Shown piece after piece: positions 13,001 to 25,400 of a DNA stretch of 64,000 nt. This DNA is from Maniola hyperantus. Its lineage: Eukaryota; Arthropoda; Insecta; Lepidoptera; Nymphalidae. The stretch lies in the NCBI RefSeq assembly GCF_902806685.2, contig NC_048539.1, forward strand, positions 6,770,501 to 6,834,500. The letters are read 5' to 3'. A model generated the notes under the pieces. It ran no database searches, had not been told where the DNA came from, and was given only the letters and a program-made list of their open reading frames with translations. Position numbers and translations under genes: made by a program. Each line of letters begins with the position of its first letter. Position 1 is the first letter of the stretch.

Positions 13001-16000
13001 AAATCGTATAACATACTTAGATAAAATATTTAAGGGCCAGCGCAAACGGAGTGGAGATTGAGCAGTCTCTTCGATAACAAATTAAACTCCGCTTAGCTTT
13101 ATGGGCATACAGGCGACCGTTCAAATCGCTGCATCCACCGCTATGCGAAAGTAATTAAAGCTTAGTTTGAGTTGTATGTTGCCTTGCACATAACCCATAC
13201 TAATATTATTATAAATGCGAAAGTGTGTCTGTCTCTCTGCTAGCATTTCACGGCCCAAAAGTTTAACCGATTTTAATGAAATTTAGTACAGAGTTAGCTT
13301 GCATCCCGGGGAAGGACGTAGTCTACTTTTTATCCCGGAAAATTAAAGAGAGAAATTCACGGGATTTAAAAAAGCTAAATCCACGCGGACGAAGTCGCGG
13401 GCATCATCTAGTTTTTCATACTACCATTACTAGGTATGTTGTGAGACGTGCACACTATACACGTGGCGCTACATACATTTTTCTACAAGACGCCCTGGAT
13501 GTCGCTTAGATGTTGGAGGCGCGCTCTGATTGGTTGCACAAGTTGCAACACACCATACCACAGTAATGTGGACTCTGGAGCCTAAGGTTGGAACGTCCAA
13601 AGAAATGGGGAAATGGGACGTCCAAAAAAAGCTCATACTTATTCCTGTTAAAGTCAAGTGTACTAAAGACCTATACGGATATATAAATGAATTCAAAAGT
13701 AAAGGTAGATAAGGTAGGTAGGTAATGGTATACCTAGGTAAATAAAATCCACTTACCTTGCCGTGATTTAAGCGCTCTGCAACCAGTAATGACCACAGCA
13801 CACCCCAAATTAAAATGATACATAACACCAACGGCATATTGAACTGACCGAAGTTGTAGTCTTCCCGAAACAAAACCACTTCCACACTGAAAAGTTTCTT
13901 CCATTAGGTATTAGGTTCAGAAGACCCGGTATCTATCAATAATCTGATTCGTCTAATTTGATTGGTTTTTGCCTATTTGATTTAGGCTTCTATACAAACG
14001 TGCAGAGGCAGATTATCCCTAAGGCAAACTAGGCACGTGCCTAGGCGCGCGAGGTTACGAAGGAGCGCGCGCGATCATGTAGAGTTCCATTACCTGACCT
14101 ACCTAATTATCCTTACTAAGTATTATTATCTTGGAGTGACTGAAACTGCCTCTTCTTCAATATAGCAAAGTGTCCTCAATCCTTTTATTCCGTCGAGGAA
14201 CTTAGGGCTGCAGCAGTTGTTTTCCATGCGCTCCAGTGCTTGGCTACCACCTCGACGAAGTTCTCAAAAGTCCCCCCTTTTAATGTCTGCCTCGGTGGAT
14301 CTCCTCCAGGTTTAGGGTCGACCGTCTCCTGCGATCGACATGTTGCCATTGATACGCCACATGCGCAGCGTTTCCCAAAAAAGCTCGTCGCAAAATATAT
14401 CCGACCCATCGCCTGAGACACTTATAAAGGAAACCCAGGATTTATGGATCAATGGTCAGTTTGATTTGCCGAATCTACCAAAATTATAGAACTCTGAACA
14501 AAAAAACTACTAACTAAAAAAAATTATATGCTGGAGTGCTACACAATATAGGATATCCTATGGTATAGCTTTCGTTGCATACTTTTATTGTTTGGCCGAG
14601 CTTCTGCCGTAATCCGTTTTTTAAGAACCTAAAAAAATATAAACGATTTCTTCCTACGACCTTACGAATCCTTAGGCCTAAATTCTTCCTACGCTGATGT
14701 CTACGCATTACAATTTGTACTGCGACGCTGTCAGTGGTGATGGTTGAGCACACAAGCTATATTCGGACGAGCGACCGACATCAGCGAAGGAAGAATCTAG
14801 GCTATACAGCAAAACGAATGTAGGTTTAGTCCGCGACAGGTTGAGATGGCAATGGAGGCGGGGGACGCCCCGTACACCCGCACGTTACCCGCGCTCGCTT
14901 GCACCGGGTTAGCGCGGGGGCTGTGCGGGTGTGTGTGCGTCGCGTTCTCTCCCCGATCGCCATTTCAACCTGTCGCGTACAATGGTTCATGTATAAACAA
15001 CTTCATCAAGTCTTGAGTGATTAAAATTAGTATTATGAAAATGTATTGATATTCCTTTCCTGCCTTTCACAAGTAGACTATAATCTAAGAAATAAAGGAA
15101 ACGTAAGTAGGTACCTAACCTTTTTTTAACTTTAAGTTTTGTACTTGCATTCCTCCAGGCGAAATCATGTGTACCGACAGTTACATATTTTGTTTTATTT
15201 TTATCTTCTGCGAAGTTTCCCGTCGCCAAGGAAAATCTAGACTAAAACGGGACAGTCAAAAATGTGCTTCTGTTTTACGGATATTATTTTATCGATAGTT
15301 TATAAGTATACCTCTCTTAGCCTCAAAAGATTAACTTCTTTCAGGATTGGGTTGTATGGCTTCAGATCGAAATCCCTGGAATTTGGCAAATTAAAGTTAC
15401 ATTAATTAAAGCTTTTTTATTATCATCAACCCATCGCCGGCTCACTACTGAGCACTCAGGAAGGAATTTGGTCATAGTCACGCACACCTTTGAGAACATT
15501 ATGGAGCACTCTCAGGCATGCAGGTTTCCTCACGATATCTTCCTTCAATGTTGAAGTAAGTGATATTTAAGAACTTAAAACGCACATAACTGTGAAAAGT
15601 TAGAGGTACGTTCCCGGGATCGAACCCCCGACCTCCGATTAAAGAGGCGGACGTCTTAACCACTTCCTAGGCTATCACAACTTTTTATAGAAGGGTAAAA
15701 AATACGCTGCCCTTTAATTTCCCGATAGTGCTTTTCCTTGAAATCGGTGTAAAATAATAAAAAAACAGATACATTTTCAGTTTTATAATAGTAGTAGGTA
15801 GGTAGTAGGTACCCTACGCGACAGGTTGAAGTGGCAATCGGGGAGGGAACGCCCCACACATCCCCCGCACTAACCCGGTGCGGGGCGTTCTACCGCCTCA
15901 TAGCCTGATTGCCATCTCACTCCTACCCAGAATATAGGTATGGATCATGGATTTTTTTAATAAAACAAAAAACAAAAGTGAATTTACCTGCAATACGTAT

Positions 16001-18001
16001 TGGGTAACTTTGAATCTGCAACAGAATGCGTCACGTAGATTGCCGCAATAGCAGCTATCGTACAGCAAACAATCGCTCGCACCAACGCGTTGATGCATAT
16101 TGCTATTCCGATACCTGGTAGAGTAACCACGGAAACAAACAATACTTAGATAAATATATTATATAAACACAGCCATTTATAACATTGACATCGTTGCGTA
16201 GCTACTAGGTAAGTATCTTTAAGCTTTGCATCGTTTTTTATAATTGTTAAAGAAAGCTGCAAGTTCTAGAACTAAACCCTTAAAAATAAACTACAATAGA
16301 TGAATAGTTAGTTAGTAGAGTAAAATTTTGTGAATCTAAACAAAAAGCGGGAAATATTATAGTGCACAGGAAGGTATGGGGGCAAACACAGGTGCACTCT
16401 CATATCTCGATGGGACGGAAATCCGACACGATCAGAGAGAGACCAGGCGCAGGACGAGGCAATACTCGATTATGAGGCAACTGTCAAACACACATGAGCA
16501 TAGGTAAACTAAACCTAAACACAAATTTCCTGTAATCGGGTGAAAATGAAGAGATAATAACGCACCTTCAAACACTGGCAAAACACGGAAAGCCCGCCCT
16601 GGTCCACTGATACTCCACTGACCAAGGTACACCTCGAAATGACGCAACGGATTTGCAAGCACCACCGTCGCCAGGATTAGGAACAACATGAAAACAACTG
16701 TAGTAGGTATAATTGAAAATACGATCTGTTAATTTTTTTAATACCAGCATATTTTTTAATTTCAATATCAGACGAGCATTCAACGTAAAAGTAATCCATA
16801 CTAATATTATAAGAAAGTGTCAGTCTGTCTGGCAGTCTGCTAGCTTATCATGGCCCATCCGTTTAACGAATTTTGACGTTTAGTACAGAAGTAGCTTTCA
16901 TTCCGGGCACGAACATACTTTTTATCCTGGAAAATCAAAGTTCCCACGGGATTTTAAAATATCTAAATCCAAGCGGGCACCATCTAGTGTGATGGTAGTT
17001 ATTTTTGCTATGGCTGGCCTATCGCACCTGTGATATGATGTCTGATGGAGCTCTGGCGCGCGGTTGATTGATTTATCACGCCAGTTGCAAGCATCTACAA
17101 TAGGGTCTTGGACTGTACTGTAGAAATAAAATGATGTGTTTTTGTGTACAGCGGTAGTTTATGGGGCTAGAATTCATTATTAAAGAGAATTTTTTTTAAA
17201 AAAACGTGATTTTTTATTCATTGTAACGCTGTACGGAAAGCGACTAATGAAGTCACTTGGCGTAAATGATAAAATATGTTTTTCAATTTTTTTACACAAA
17301 AATATTTTCCCGCAGAAATCGCTCTATTTTTATGTTAAAAATTGAAGAAAATTGTCGTTTACGGAAATTATTCTCTTTAATAATGATGGGGCAAGCCCAT
17401 AAAACTACCTACCGCTATACAAAAAAATGGCTTCATTAACAGACTTATTTTATTACTACAGTCCCAGACCTTATAGTCATCATCATCATCAACTCATCTC
17501 CTACTACTGAGAACGGGTCTCCTCTCAAATTGAGAAGAAATTGGCAGACTTCACACATCTTTGAGAATATTATGGAGAACTCTGAGGCATACGGGTTTCC
17601 TCACGATGGTTTCCTTCACCGTTAAAGCAGGTAAATAACTCCGAAAAGTTAAAGCCCGGGATCGAACTCCGGACACCCCGACTAGGTTGCCGACGCGACG
17701 TCTTAACCACACCGCTTGTACAACAGTAGTTACTACAAAGTACTACAAAGTATCTCTGAATCTTTACAACATAGGTAAACAACGTACAGAATCCGCCTGT
17801 AAGCGCCGAAGCAGACACTCTGCAATGCATAGTAAGCATAGCTCCGAGAGCGAGCGATCCCAGCCGCAGTTTGCGGCGACCATTAGCGCCTCCCACTCCT
17901 CCCGAAGCGTTGTCTAATGTTGGGATGCGAGTAGTTGACCATACCTCTGACCATTGACTTTGCTGTGGACCAAGATTTTTCTCTTTACGTAATTCTGCTT
18001 G
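10068..18001 (-). CDS. Divergent SLC6-family (neurotransmitter transporter-like) protein
   Basis: Ten - strand exons: about 17788-18001 (5' end unresolved, no start codon in it), 16566-16697, 15988-16114, 13757-13886, 12805 or 12809-12958, about 12003-12143 or 12158, 11524-11628, 11225-11289, 10544-10744, 10068-10232 (TAA). Matches to the SLC6 fold by position: TM1 end ALTGGF, TM2 ANPLRHFEVYLGQW, TM3 GIGIAICINALV with LPNTYC, TM4 FNMPLVLCIILIW ending HGK, TM5 WLVFIPWTWVALLL, TM6-like ENVWHSGLLLLMS, TM8 LIFSGLTFSYMTVAFV, TM9-10 GLSLLFATTGGVALLESVD, TM10 ELVALMYVYRSHDF, then TM11-12. SLC6 proteins are Na+/Cl- symporters of amines and amino acids at the plasma membrane. Here the TM1 N-x-W-R-F-P signature is missing (HCRVSA instead) and no TM7/EL4 exon is visible. 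The 11524/11289 junction fits frame only with less favoured sites. It may be a non-canonical or non-transporting paralogue, or be decaying. Confidence 0.72.
12338..12450 (+). repeat. Interspersed repeat family C fragment
   Basis: Starts TTTTTAGGGTTCCGTAG and contains a (TCCG)n run followed by GGTTTATCTCAGAG. Related pieces are at 19617-19850, 24413-24872, 52527-52600 and 53150-53325. Lies in an intron of the SLC6-like gene. Confidence 0.6.
13197..13412 (-). repeat. SINE-like family A copy
   Basis: The most abundant repeat here. Forward consensus runs from GCCCGCGACTTCGTCCGCGT through CCGGGATAAAAAGTAGCCTA to CACTTTCGCATTTATAATA. This copy is reversed. Other clear copies: 16797-16990, 31255-31510, 36999-37220, 42234-42415, 45445-45665 and 63040-63258 (-); 25265-25565, 26935-27100, 47605-47865, 50005-50190, 54941-55075 and 57704-57835 (+). 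Two more lie inside the hAT-like elements. Confidence 0.75.
14185..14421 (-). other. Open 78-codon stretch, possible transposon fragment
   Basis: An uninterrupted - strand reading with balanced composition inside an SLC6-like intron (KHWSAWKTTAAALSSSTE near its end). It has no splice context fitting the host gene. I suspect a repeat-borne fragment, but no family was recognised. Confidence 0.25.
14829..14980. mobile_element. GC-rich MITE, copy 1
   Basis: Inverted ends: CCGCGACAGGTTGAGATGGC at the left, GCCATTTCAACCTGTCGCGT at the right. The interior is a GC-rich palindrome with CCGCACGTTACCCGCGCT and ACCGGGTTAGCGCGG. Three relatives are at 15814-15927, 22263-22423 and 42687-42840. Confidence 0.8.
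15421..15675 (-). mobile_element. tRNA-derived SINE
   Basis: On the - strand, an A-box-like TAGCCTAGGAAGTGG (about 15660-15674) is followed by a B box GGTTCGATCCC (rc of 15616-15626). The body with GGAAACCTGCATG and a CATCA-rich tail follows. This is a pol III-type SINE head and not a functional tRNA gene: no full cloverleaf is visible. Related copies: 17470-17720 (-), 20205-20390 (+), 23018-23200 (+), 63395-63600 (-), the + copies lacking the head. Confidence 0.78.
15814..15927. mobile_element. GC-rich MITE, copy 2 (degraded)
   Basis: Starts CTACGCGACAGGTTGAAGTG and carries the GC-rich core CACTAACCCGGTGCGGGG. The right end (GATTGCCATCTCACTCC) has diverged. Confidence 0.65.
17470..17720 (-). 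mobile_element. tRNA-derived SINE, second headed copy
   Basis: Same family as 15421-15675. B box as CCCGGGATCGAACTCC on the + strand near 17657, A-box region near 17700-17715, CATCATCATC tail at 17478. Lies just downstream of the first visible exon of the SLC6-like gene. Confidence 0.72.
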
Positions 18002-19453
18002 TTATCTGATATAATATAAAGAATCCAATTAAAGAAACCTACTCACTGCGTCTCTATTTTCAAAGTTAAATAATGTATCTTCTGATTTTGGATTTGCCAT
18101 TATTTACAAAGATTTAACCAAAAAACCAAACATGTTGTTTTATGTTGCTTATATTTGCTTTTTTTGATTAAAACCAAAATGAAGTCGAATCAAGATCAAG
18201 TGATTATACATATACTCTTTGTCAAAATCGAATCGACATGTCTAGAATTGTCATAATCCATATCACTATTTTGACGGGACTTTCACAGACAAGTAGAGGA
18301 TTAACCAAGGAGTAGCAAAGGCTACTTTTTTAACGGACTTTCAAAAAAAGAGGGGTTGTGTTTTTCTACCTATGTACACCGACATCTCCGAGATTACTGA
18401 ATCGATTTGCGTAGTTTCTTTTTTAATCGATAGAGAAACTTTGCAAAATTGTTCCTTAGAAAAATTGAATTCCAACTCCTCAATCCTGATGCTGCAGGGG
18501 ACCATCACCTAAACTTATGGAATTTAGAAACTGTCAGCTATAAATTGATATTGGAGGTACCTACCAAGTGAAGACCTTCGTTGAACTCGAGGACCCAGTT
18601 CCTCATCCCTGATGCTGTAAGGAATCGAATTTTTAAATCGTGGTGATGCCCCGGGATTTTTAAAGAATCATGCGTTTAAATGTTTTTAAGAAATTTGGTA
18701 CTGAGAGATATCTTGCATCCCGGGGACGGGCTACCACGGATAGGCTAGGTACCTTTTGTCCTGGAAAATCAAAAGTTCTTCCAGTTCCAATAGCGGGCTT
18801 TCAGGTCGCAGTCGATCTATGTCACAGCTACATTTTAGCATTATGCAACATAAAGGCAAACAAACAAAACACATGATAACAATATTTTATTTATTTGTAC
18901 AAATTTACAAGTCCCTTAATTCATAAAATATTTCAACTTATATTATCTCTATTTATAACTAGGTACACTTAATAACTAATAAGTCCATAATTTGACAAAA
19001 TATCAATACATTAAATCAATCAGTGTATATTTTACTCACTGGCTCCTGCCCTAAAGGAGCTATCATTTTTTACCAGTATGAAACAACTTATGTTAGGATC
19101 TTAACAAAAATCAAGACAAAACCTAATTCATATATTAGAACAAGTCTGCTCTTGTTTGCAAGCTGCTTAGACACTAGAGGGCTTTACAAAAATAAATTAT
19201 TATTATTTAATGGGCACACAATCCATGTATCGATAAGTTAGCAACATATTACTAGCGAAAAAGTCCATACAACATTTGAAAATTAATATCAACGTCGCTG
19301 TAACTTATTGACTGACGGCCGAAATAAATAAGACGGCAGAGTGGCTTTTAGATCCGTCAATTTAGTTTAGAGGTAGTGCACAACCGAATGAGCAGCATTA
19401 TCAATAGTGTATGCCGTATTCGGGCAGCGCGTGCGCGCAGGGCTCGGCGGGCG
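18002..19453. other. Spacer between the SLC6-like 5' end and the MED14 3' end
   Basis: No gene recognised. It should contain the missing first exon(s) of the SLC6-like gene and the MED14 3' UTR. The first likely MED14 poly(A) signals are AATAAA on the - strand, read as TTTATT at 18886-18891 and 18890-18895. Fragments of family A/D repeats occupy about 18430-18830. Confidence 0.5.
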
Positions 19454-22400
19454 CTAGGGCGGCGGCGGCGCGGCGGGCGGCGGCGCGTCGGGCGGCAGCG
19501 TGAAGTTGATGAGCAAGTCGCGCACCGCCGGCCACAGGATGCACTCGCCGTGCGACTGGTTGAACTCCGCGAACCTGACAGCGTTCCACCGTATCAATAT
19601 CGCCGCGTTTATCCTTCTTAGGGTTCTGTACCCGAAGGAATAAGACTCCGCTATCCGTCCGTCCGTCTGTCTGTCTGTCAGCGGGCTTTATCTTGTGAAC
19701 CGTAATAGGTAGAGAGTTGTTTTCACATAATGTGTATTTCTATTGCCGCTATAATAAAAAATACTAAAAATTTCAAAATGGTCACCATGAAAAATTTAAG
19801 TGGTTCTTGTACGATGGTACGGAACCCTTCATGCGTGTGTCTGACTTGCACTTGACCGATTTTTTGGTTCGGCAATCGAACTATTTTGACGATTAAAAAG
19901 CACTTGTATAAGTTCATTTGAATAAAAATATATTCTATTGTATACAAAAAAAGTATTCTATTTTGCTATTTCCTTCATATTGAATTTTGTGCTCTCTATC
20001 TATACAAAATTGGGCTTATAATATTATAGTTAGGGCTTACCGTTTCAGATGCATATTGACAGCGAGGAGGTGCGGCTGTTGGCCCTCGCGTCTTTCCGCT
20101 ATTTGCATCGCATTCGACTGCACGTCGTATACTAGAGGGAGAAGTAGCTGCGTCTCGCCTCGTGTTAAACATACCTGTTAAAAGATACTAATATGTAGTA
20201 TTCACTTACTTTAATGGTGAAGGAAAACTTCGTGCGGAAACCTGCATGTTTGAGAGTTTTCCATGATGTTCTTGAAGGTGTTTGAAGTCTAGCAATCCGC
20301 ACTTCTGCAGCGTGGTAGACTATGGCCAAATCCTTCTCATTCTGAGAGGAGACCCGGGTTCAGTATTGAGCTGGTCATAGGTTGATCATGATGATATCGA
20401 ATTATTTGCAACGTTTTCACCACACTATCGGATCCAGTCCTACACAATCTGGCACCTGACTCAAAAATCTCGATAGACTAGACAGCGACCTAACGCCGTA
20501 GTTTGACAGCCACAGTCAGTGTGCGTTGGATAGAAGCAGCCGTTACTTTACGGCAGTCCACGATATACAAGGAACCACAAACTTAATTCGCTGAGATCCG
20601 CCAAAACAGTCTGTATGGTACAAAGTGCAGTATGCGATATGCACCGCGTGCCATCCCACTACTAAAGAAGCTAGAAAAGCACACATCTTCTAGAACACAC
20701 TCGTAGTACGTTTCATTTCGACTACGGAGCATCCTCAGGAGCTGTAGAGTCCACAATGCAAGAGCCTACTTTGCAATTGTGAAGTGACCTTTGCTAATGT
20801 GCACTATGGAAACGTATGTTAATTTAATAATAGTTTTTTTGTCATAGTAACCTGTGGGATTTACTTAAAATAAAATGTGGGTATTCTCACAAAGAAGAGT
20901 ATCTTGTGCTTGGCGAGCAGCACGGCGGGCTGGCCGGCGGGCACGATCTGCGAGCCGGCGGGCGGGATGCGCAGCAGCCAGTGCAGCGTCCACAGAGCGG
21001 GCGCCACGGGCGCCAGGTCGGCGCGCATGAGCGCCACCAGCGACGGCAGCGCGGCGCCCGGCGCGCCCCACGCGCGCGCCCACCCCTGCAGCGCCGTCGC
21101 GCGGAACGGCGAGATCGCCACGCGCTGCTCGAAGAACTTCTCCATCACCTGCACGACAACCGTGTAACAATATCACTCAGAGGTCGTACCTCTAGCGAGT
21201 TTGTTGTGGGCTCATCTGGGTTCAACCATCGTAGCTTTAGTTTTAAGTTTATGTGCTTTACGTGGCACAGAGGAAATGTAAAGGCTAAAGTCGGTCACCC
21301 ATCCTTCAACGTTGCTTAAACAGTGCAATCGACTGATATGCACACTACTGCGACTGTCGCAACTAGGTCGCATACACCTTCTACAGCGAAGAACAACATA
21401 ATATACTTACTTCAATAAAGATACGGGTTAAAATAATATGTTACAGCTTGAATTAAGATGTTTGCCGGTCACTATATTAACACTGTGTTTAAACTATACC
21501 TAGTACAACCAGGCCGGGCTCACTTGATCACGTGACACGTGGCCTGAGATGCGAGACCCCGATCCCCTACAATTTCATAAGAGAGAGAGATGTAAACCAC
21601 AAAGTGCTATGCAAGCTGAACTGCACTTTATTATGTCGAGCCGAGAGTTGCTATTTATTTAAACCTCTTTGTGTTGTGAGCCTTCTGTATCAGTAATTAG
21701 GTATTATTAAGGTGGTGTTCTTGGGTACAACTCGGAACGTACCTGCAAGTCGTCGGCGGACCAGTTGTCCTTGGCGTCGGCGAGCGGCGTGAGCTGCAGG
21801 TGCAGCGACTGCATGTGCTGCGGATGCAGCGTGACGCGCGCCGCCAGCCCCGCGCCCTCGCAGCGGAACGTCAGCGACGTTGCGTCCGCGTTCATCATGC
21901 TCAACTACGTACAAGATAGTTGTCTATCATGTTTGTTCTTTACTTTATAATACGCCAATGAGTAAGGTAAATAAAACTTAGTAACAAACAGATTTTCAAA
22001 ATAAACTCTTAGGTGTCACTAATTTGAAATCTAAGTCGTGCTTAGTAAATCTATTACATATTTGTATACCTGCAAGCAGTCATATTCCCTAACCCGTGGG
22101 AATTCCTAATAATTCGGCCTTATCCTTTTTCTACATTATTACAGAAACCTCAGCAAAATCTCTGCTTCCTAGATAGAATGGTTTTGGCTGGACGTTGATG
22201 AGTCAGTCAGTCAGTTAGTCAGGATAGTTTTTTTGTGTATATTTAAATGAGTACTATATACAGTACGCGACAGGTCGTGATCAATCAATCAACCAGGCAA
22301 TCTGGGTGTGAGATGGGGGAACGCCCCGCATACCCGCACGTCACCCGTGCTGGGTTAGCGCAGGGGCTGTGCGGGTGTGCGGGGCGTTCCCTCCCCGACT

Positions 22401-25400
22401 ACCGTCTCGATCTGTCGCGGGCTATAGGTAAGACAGTTTATATAGTGGTATACGGACCGACTCCTCCTGGTGCACGAAGCGCTGCAGCGCGCGCTTCATG
22501 TAGACGCAGGCGAGGAAGCGCTGCAGCGGCGCGAGCGGCGGGCCGGGCGGCGCGCCGGGCGGCGGATCGGCAGGCGAACACAGCGCCTCCAGCTTGCCCA
22601 CGGCCAGTGGCGTGCCCAGCGCGCCGCCCCAGCCGCGCGCGCCCGCGCCGCGCACGCCGCCCGCCGCCGACGACGAGCTCACTTGTGGCCCTGCAACATT
22701 AACATCAATAATGGAAAAAAAACAATTATAATTTTTTTTACCGAACAGATAAACAGACAGACAAGAAAGAGAAATAAAACGTTTTAGAATATACCTATAG
22801 GTACTTGTACTCAAACTTTAGTCAGCCAAAAACCGTGACTATTTTGTTAGTATATCCTCTAAGTTATTATAATATATAATTTCTATTTAGAGATAAGCAT
22901 TTCCAATGTAACTTAATTTATGACTACTATGCAACTACAATTTTGGTACATGAAAAATAAAAATAAATAAGTTTTCAGTGTTAGGTATGTGTGTTTTAAG
23001 CAATAAAATTAAAACATCACTTGCTTTAATGGTGAAGGAAAACATAGTGAGGAAACCTGCATACCCGAGAGTTCTTCACATTATTTTCAAAGGTTGAAGT
23101 TTGCCAATCCGCACTTGGTCAGCTGGTAGACTATGGCCAAACCTTTCTTATTCTGAGAGGTGCTCAGTAGTGACTCGACGATCATGATGATGATGATGAT
23201 GACGAAGATTATATTCATTAAACGTCTTTGTGGAGTGAGTATTATGTACAATGGAGTATACTGTGATAAAAGTCACCCTTGTGCTCGACGTGGTGGCGCG
23301 GCGAGGGGTGGTGGCCGGGCGAGGGCCGCGGCAACGACGGCGACGCGGGCCACGCGGTGAAGGGCGAGGTGGGCGGCGGGTGCGGCGACGCGACGGGTGC
23401 CAGCGGCGACGGCGCCATGGGCGAGGCGGGCGACGCGGACACGCCTGCGCCGCCACCCGCCGCGCCTCCCGCAGCACCGCCCGCACCCGTGCCGCCCGGC
23501 GGAGACGTCAGGTTAAACGATCCGCCGCCCATCTACGTTGTACATTTTGAAATAGAAATGCGTTCGTATCGTCAAGTGGATGTTGTTAGAAACAATATCT
23601 TTTTCTTATCTGTGACTGATTTGTAGCTGTCACACGCCTTTTAATAAAAATGTAGTCATTTTTGGAATGAGCATTTCTCATTGATGTCATCAATAAATAA
23701 TACAACTTTCAATCTTCTTAAATATATAAAAGGAAAACGTGACTGACTGACTGACTGATCTATCAACGCACAGCCAAACTACTGGACGGATCGGGCTGAA
23801 ATTTGGCATGCAGATAGCTATTATGACATAGGAATCCGCTAAGAAAGGATTTTTGAAAATTCAACCCCTAAAGGGGTGAAATATGGGTTTGAAATTTGTG
23901 TATTCCGCGCGGATGAAGTGCTTGTGAATGCCCGAAAGGTCCGAGCGCATCTTGAGTTTTGTCAAAATGTTCAATTTAGCATAGCAATTTTACGAAAATT
24001 TTATTTTTCCTTTGGCTTTATTGCATTTTCTCCTTTCTTATTGGATGTTAAATGAATTAGTATATCGTCCATGAAATTTACTCCTATCATGTCAAAAGTA
24101 CGATTCACCTTTAAAACAAGGACTAAAATCGTACTTTTGACATAAAATTTGAGGCAAAAAGTTAAAATGGCGCGTGAGGAGTTAAATATTACTCATTATA
24201 CCTAATAATTGAGGTGATTTGATAATAATTGAATCAATAAATTAAATTGGCAGTCAGTTGGAACTGTCGACAGAATTAAAACTTAAACATCACCGTATCT
24301 GAAATAATGTTTTCTTCTATATTTATGTTTAAATTGTTCTCATGTAAGTGAACTTTTGTTCTTTTTTGAGAAAATAAAGTCTTTAAACCTAACCTAAACA
24401 TGCTTGATACCACAAAAATTGGCCAAGTGCGAAACAGACTCGCGCACTGAGGGTTCCGTAGTACAATCGTATTTTATCGACATTTTGCACGATAAATCAA
24501 AAACTACTTACTAGATCTCGTTCAAACCAATTTTCGGCGGAAGTTTACATACATCATATTTTTTTTTTGAGTTTTATCATTTTCTTATTTTAGAAGTTAC
24601 GGGGGCAGGGGGCCACACACACAATTTACCACTTTGAGTTTCAGTTCTAAGTATGGGGAACCCCAAAATTTGTTTTTTTTTATTTTTGTGTAAAAATCTT
24701 AATGCAGTTCACAGAATATATCTACTTACCAAGTTTCAACAGTATAGCTCTTATAGTTTCGGAAAAAAGTGGCTGTGACATACGTACGGACAGACAGACA
24801 GACAATCTGCTGATGACGAATCTATAAGTTTTCCGTTTTTTGCCATTCGGCTACGGAACCCTAAAAACCTATTTAAGGTTGTGTTAATGAACCAATTTTA
24901 AAAGCTAAGAAAATTACCATGTCAATGATGCGCCCATCCCAAAATCGCCCAACGCGCCTAAATAATTTAGCACTTCAATAAATAAATATTTTACCTGATG
25001 CGCCGGAGAGGCCGGATGCGGTGTGACGGGCGCCGAGTGAGGCGTGTGCGGTTGAGGTGGAGTGAGGGGCGCGGGAAAGCGAAGACCTATGAAGAAATAT
25101 GACATTTTGTTTAAATGTGTTCTGTTTGACTAAATTGCTCGTTCCATCTCGCTCTGAAAAACAATTGAACTGAAAATTAGTATAGTCTCTATTCGAGTCT
25201 CGCTCGCAGACTGTTGCTTAGTAAGGTAAAAAGCCGACTAGTTTAGACTTACTCTTCACAAGTTGATGCCCGCGACTTAGGAGTTAGGCCGCGGTGATTA
25301 TAGTTTTTTTTTTCATGTGGGAACTTTTGAATTTCCGGTATAAAAAGTAGGCTATGCCCGTCGCCAGGTTGGAAGCTAGCTATCTCTATACCAAATAGAT

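Noticed and set aside
15600..15675. Possible tRNA gene
   Set aside because: A and B boxes are present, but they head a SINE body with a repeated family elsewhere. No complete cloverleaf could be drawn.
22247..23626. Long Arg/Ala/Gly-rich ORFs in several frames
   Set aside because: These are shadows on the opposite strand or other frames of GC-rich MED14 exons 19 and 20.
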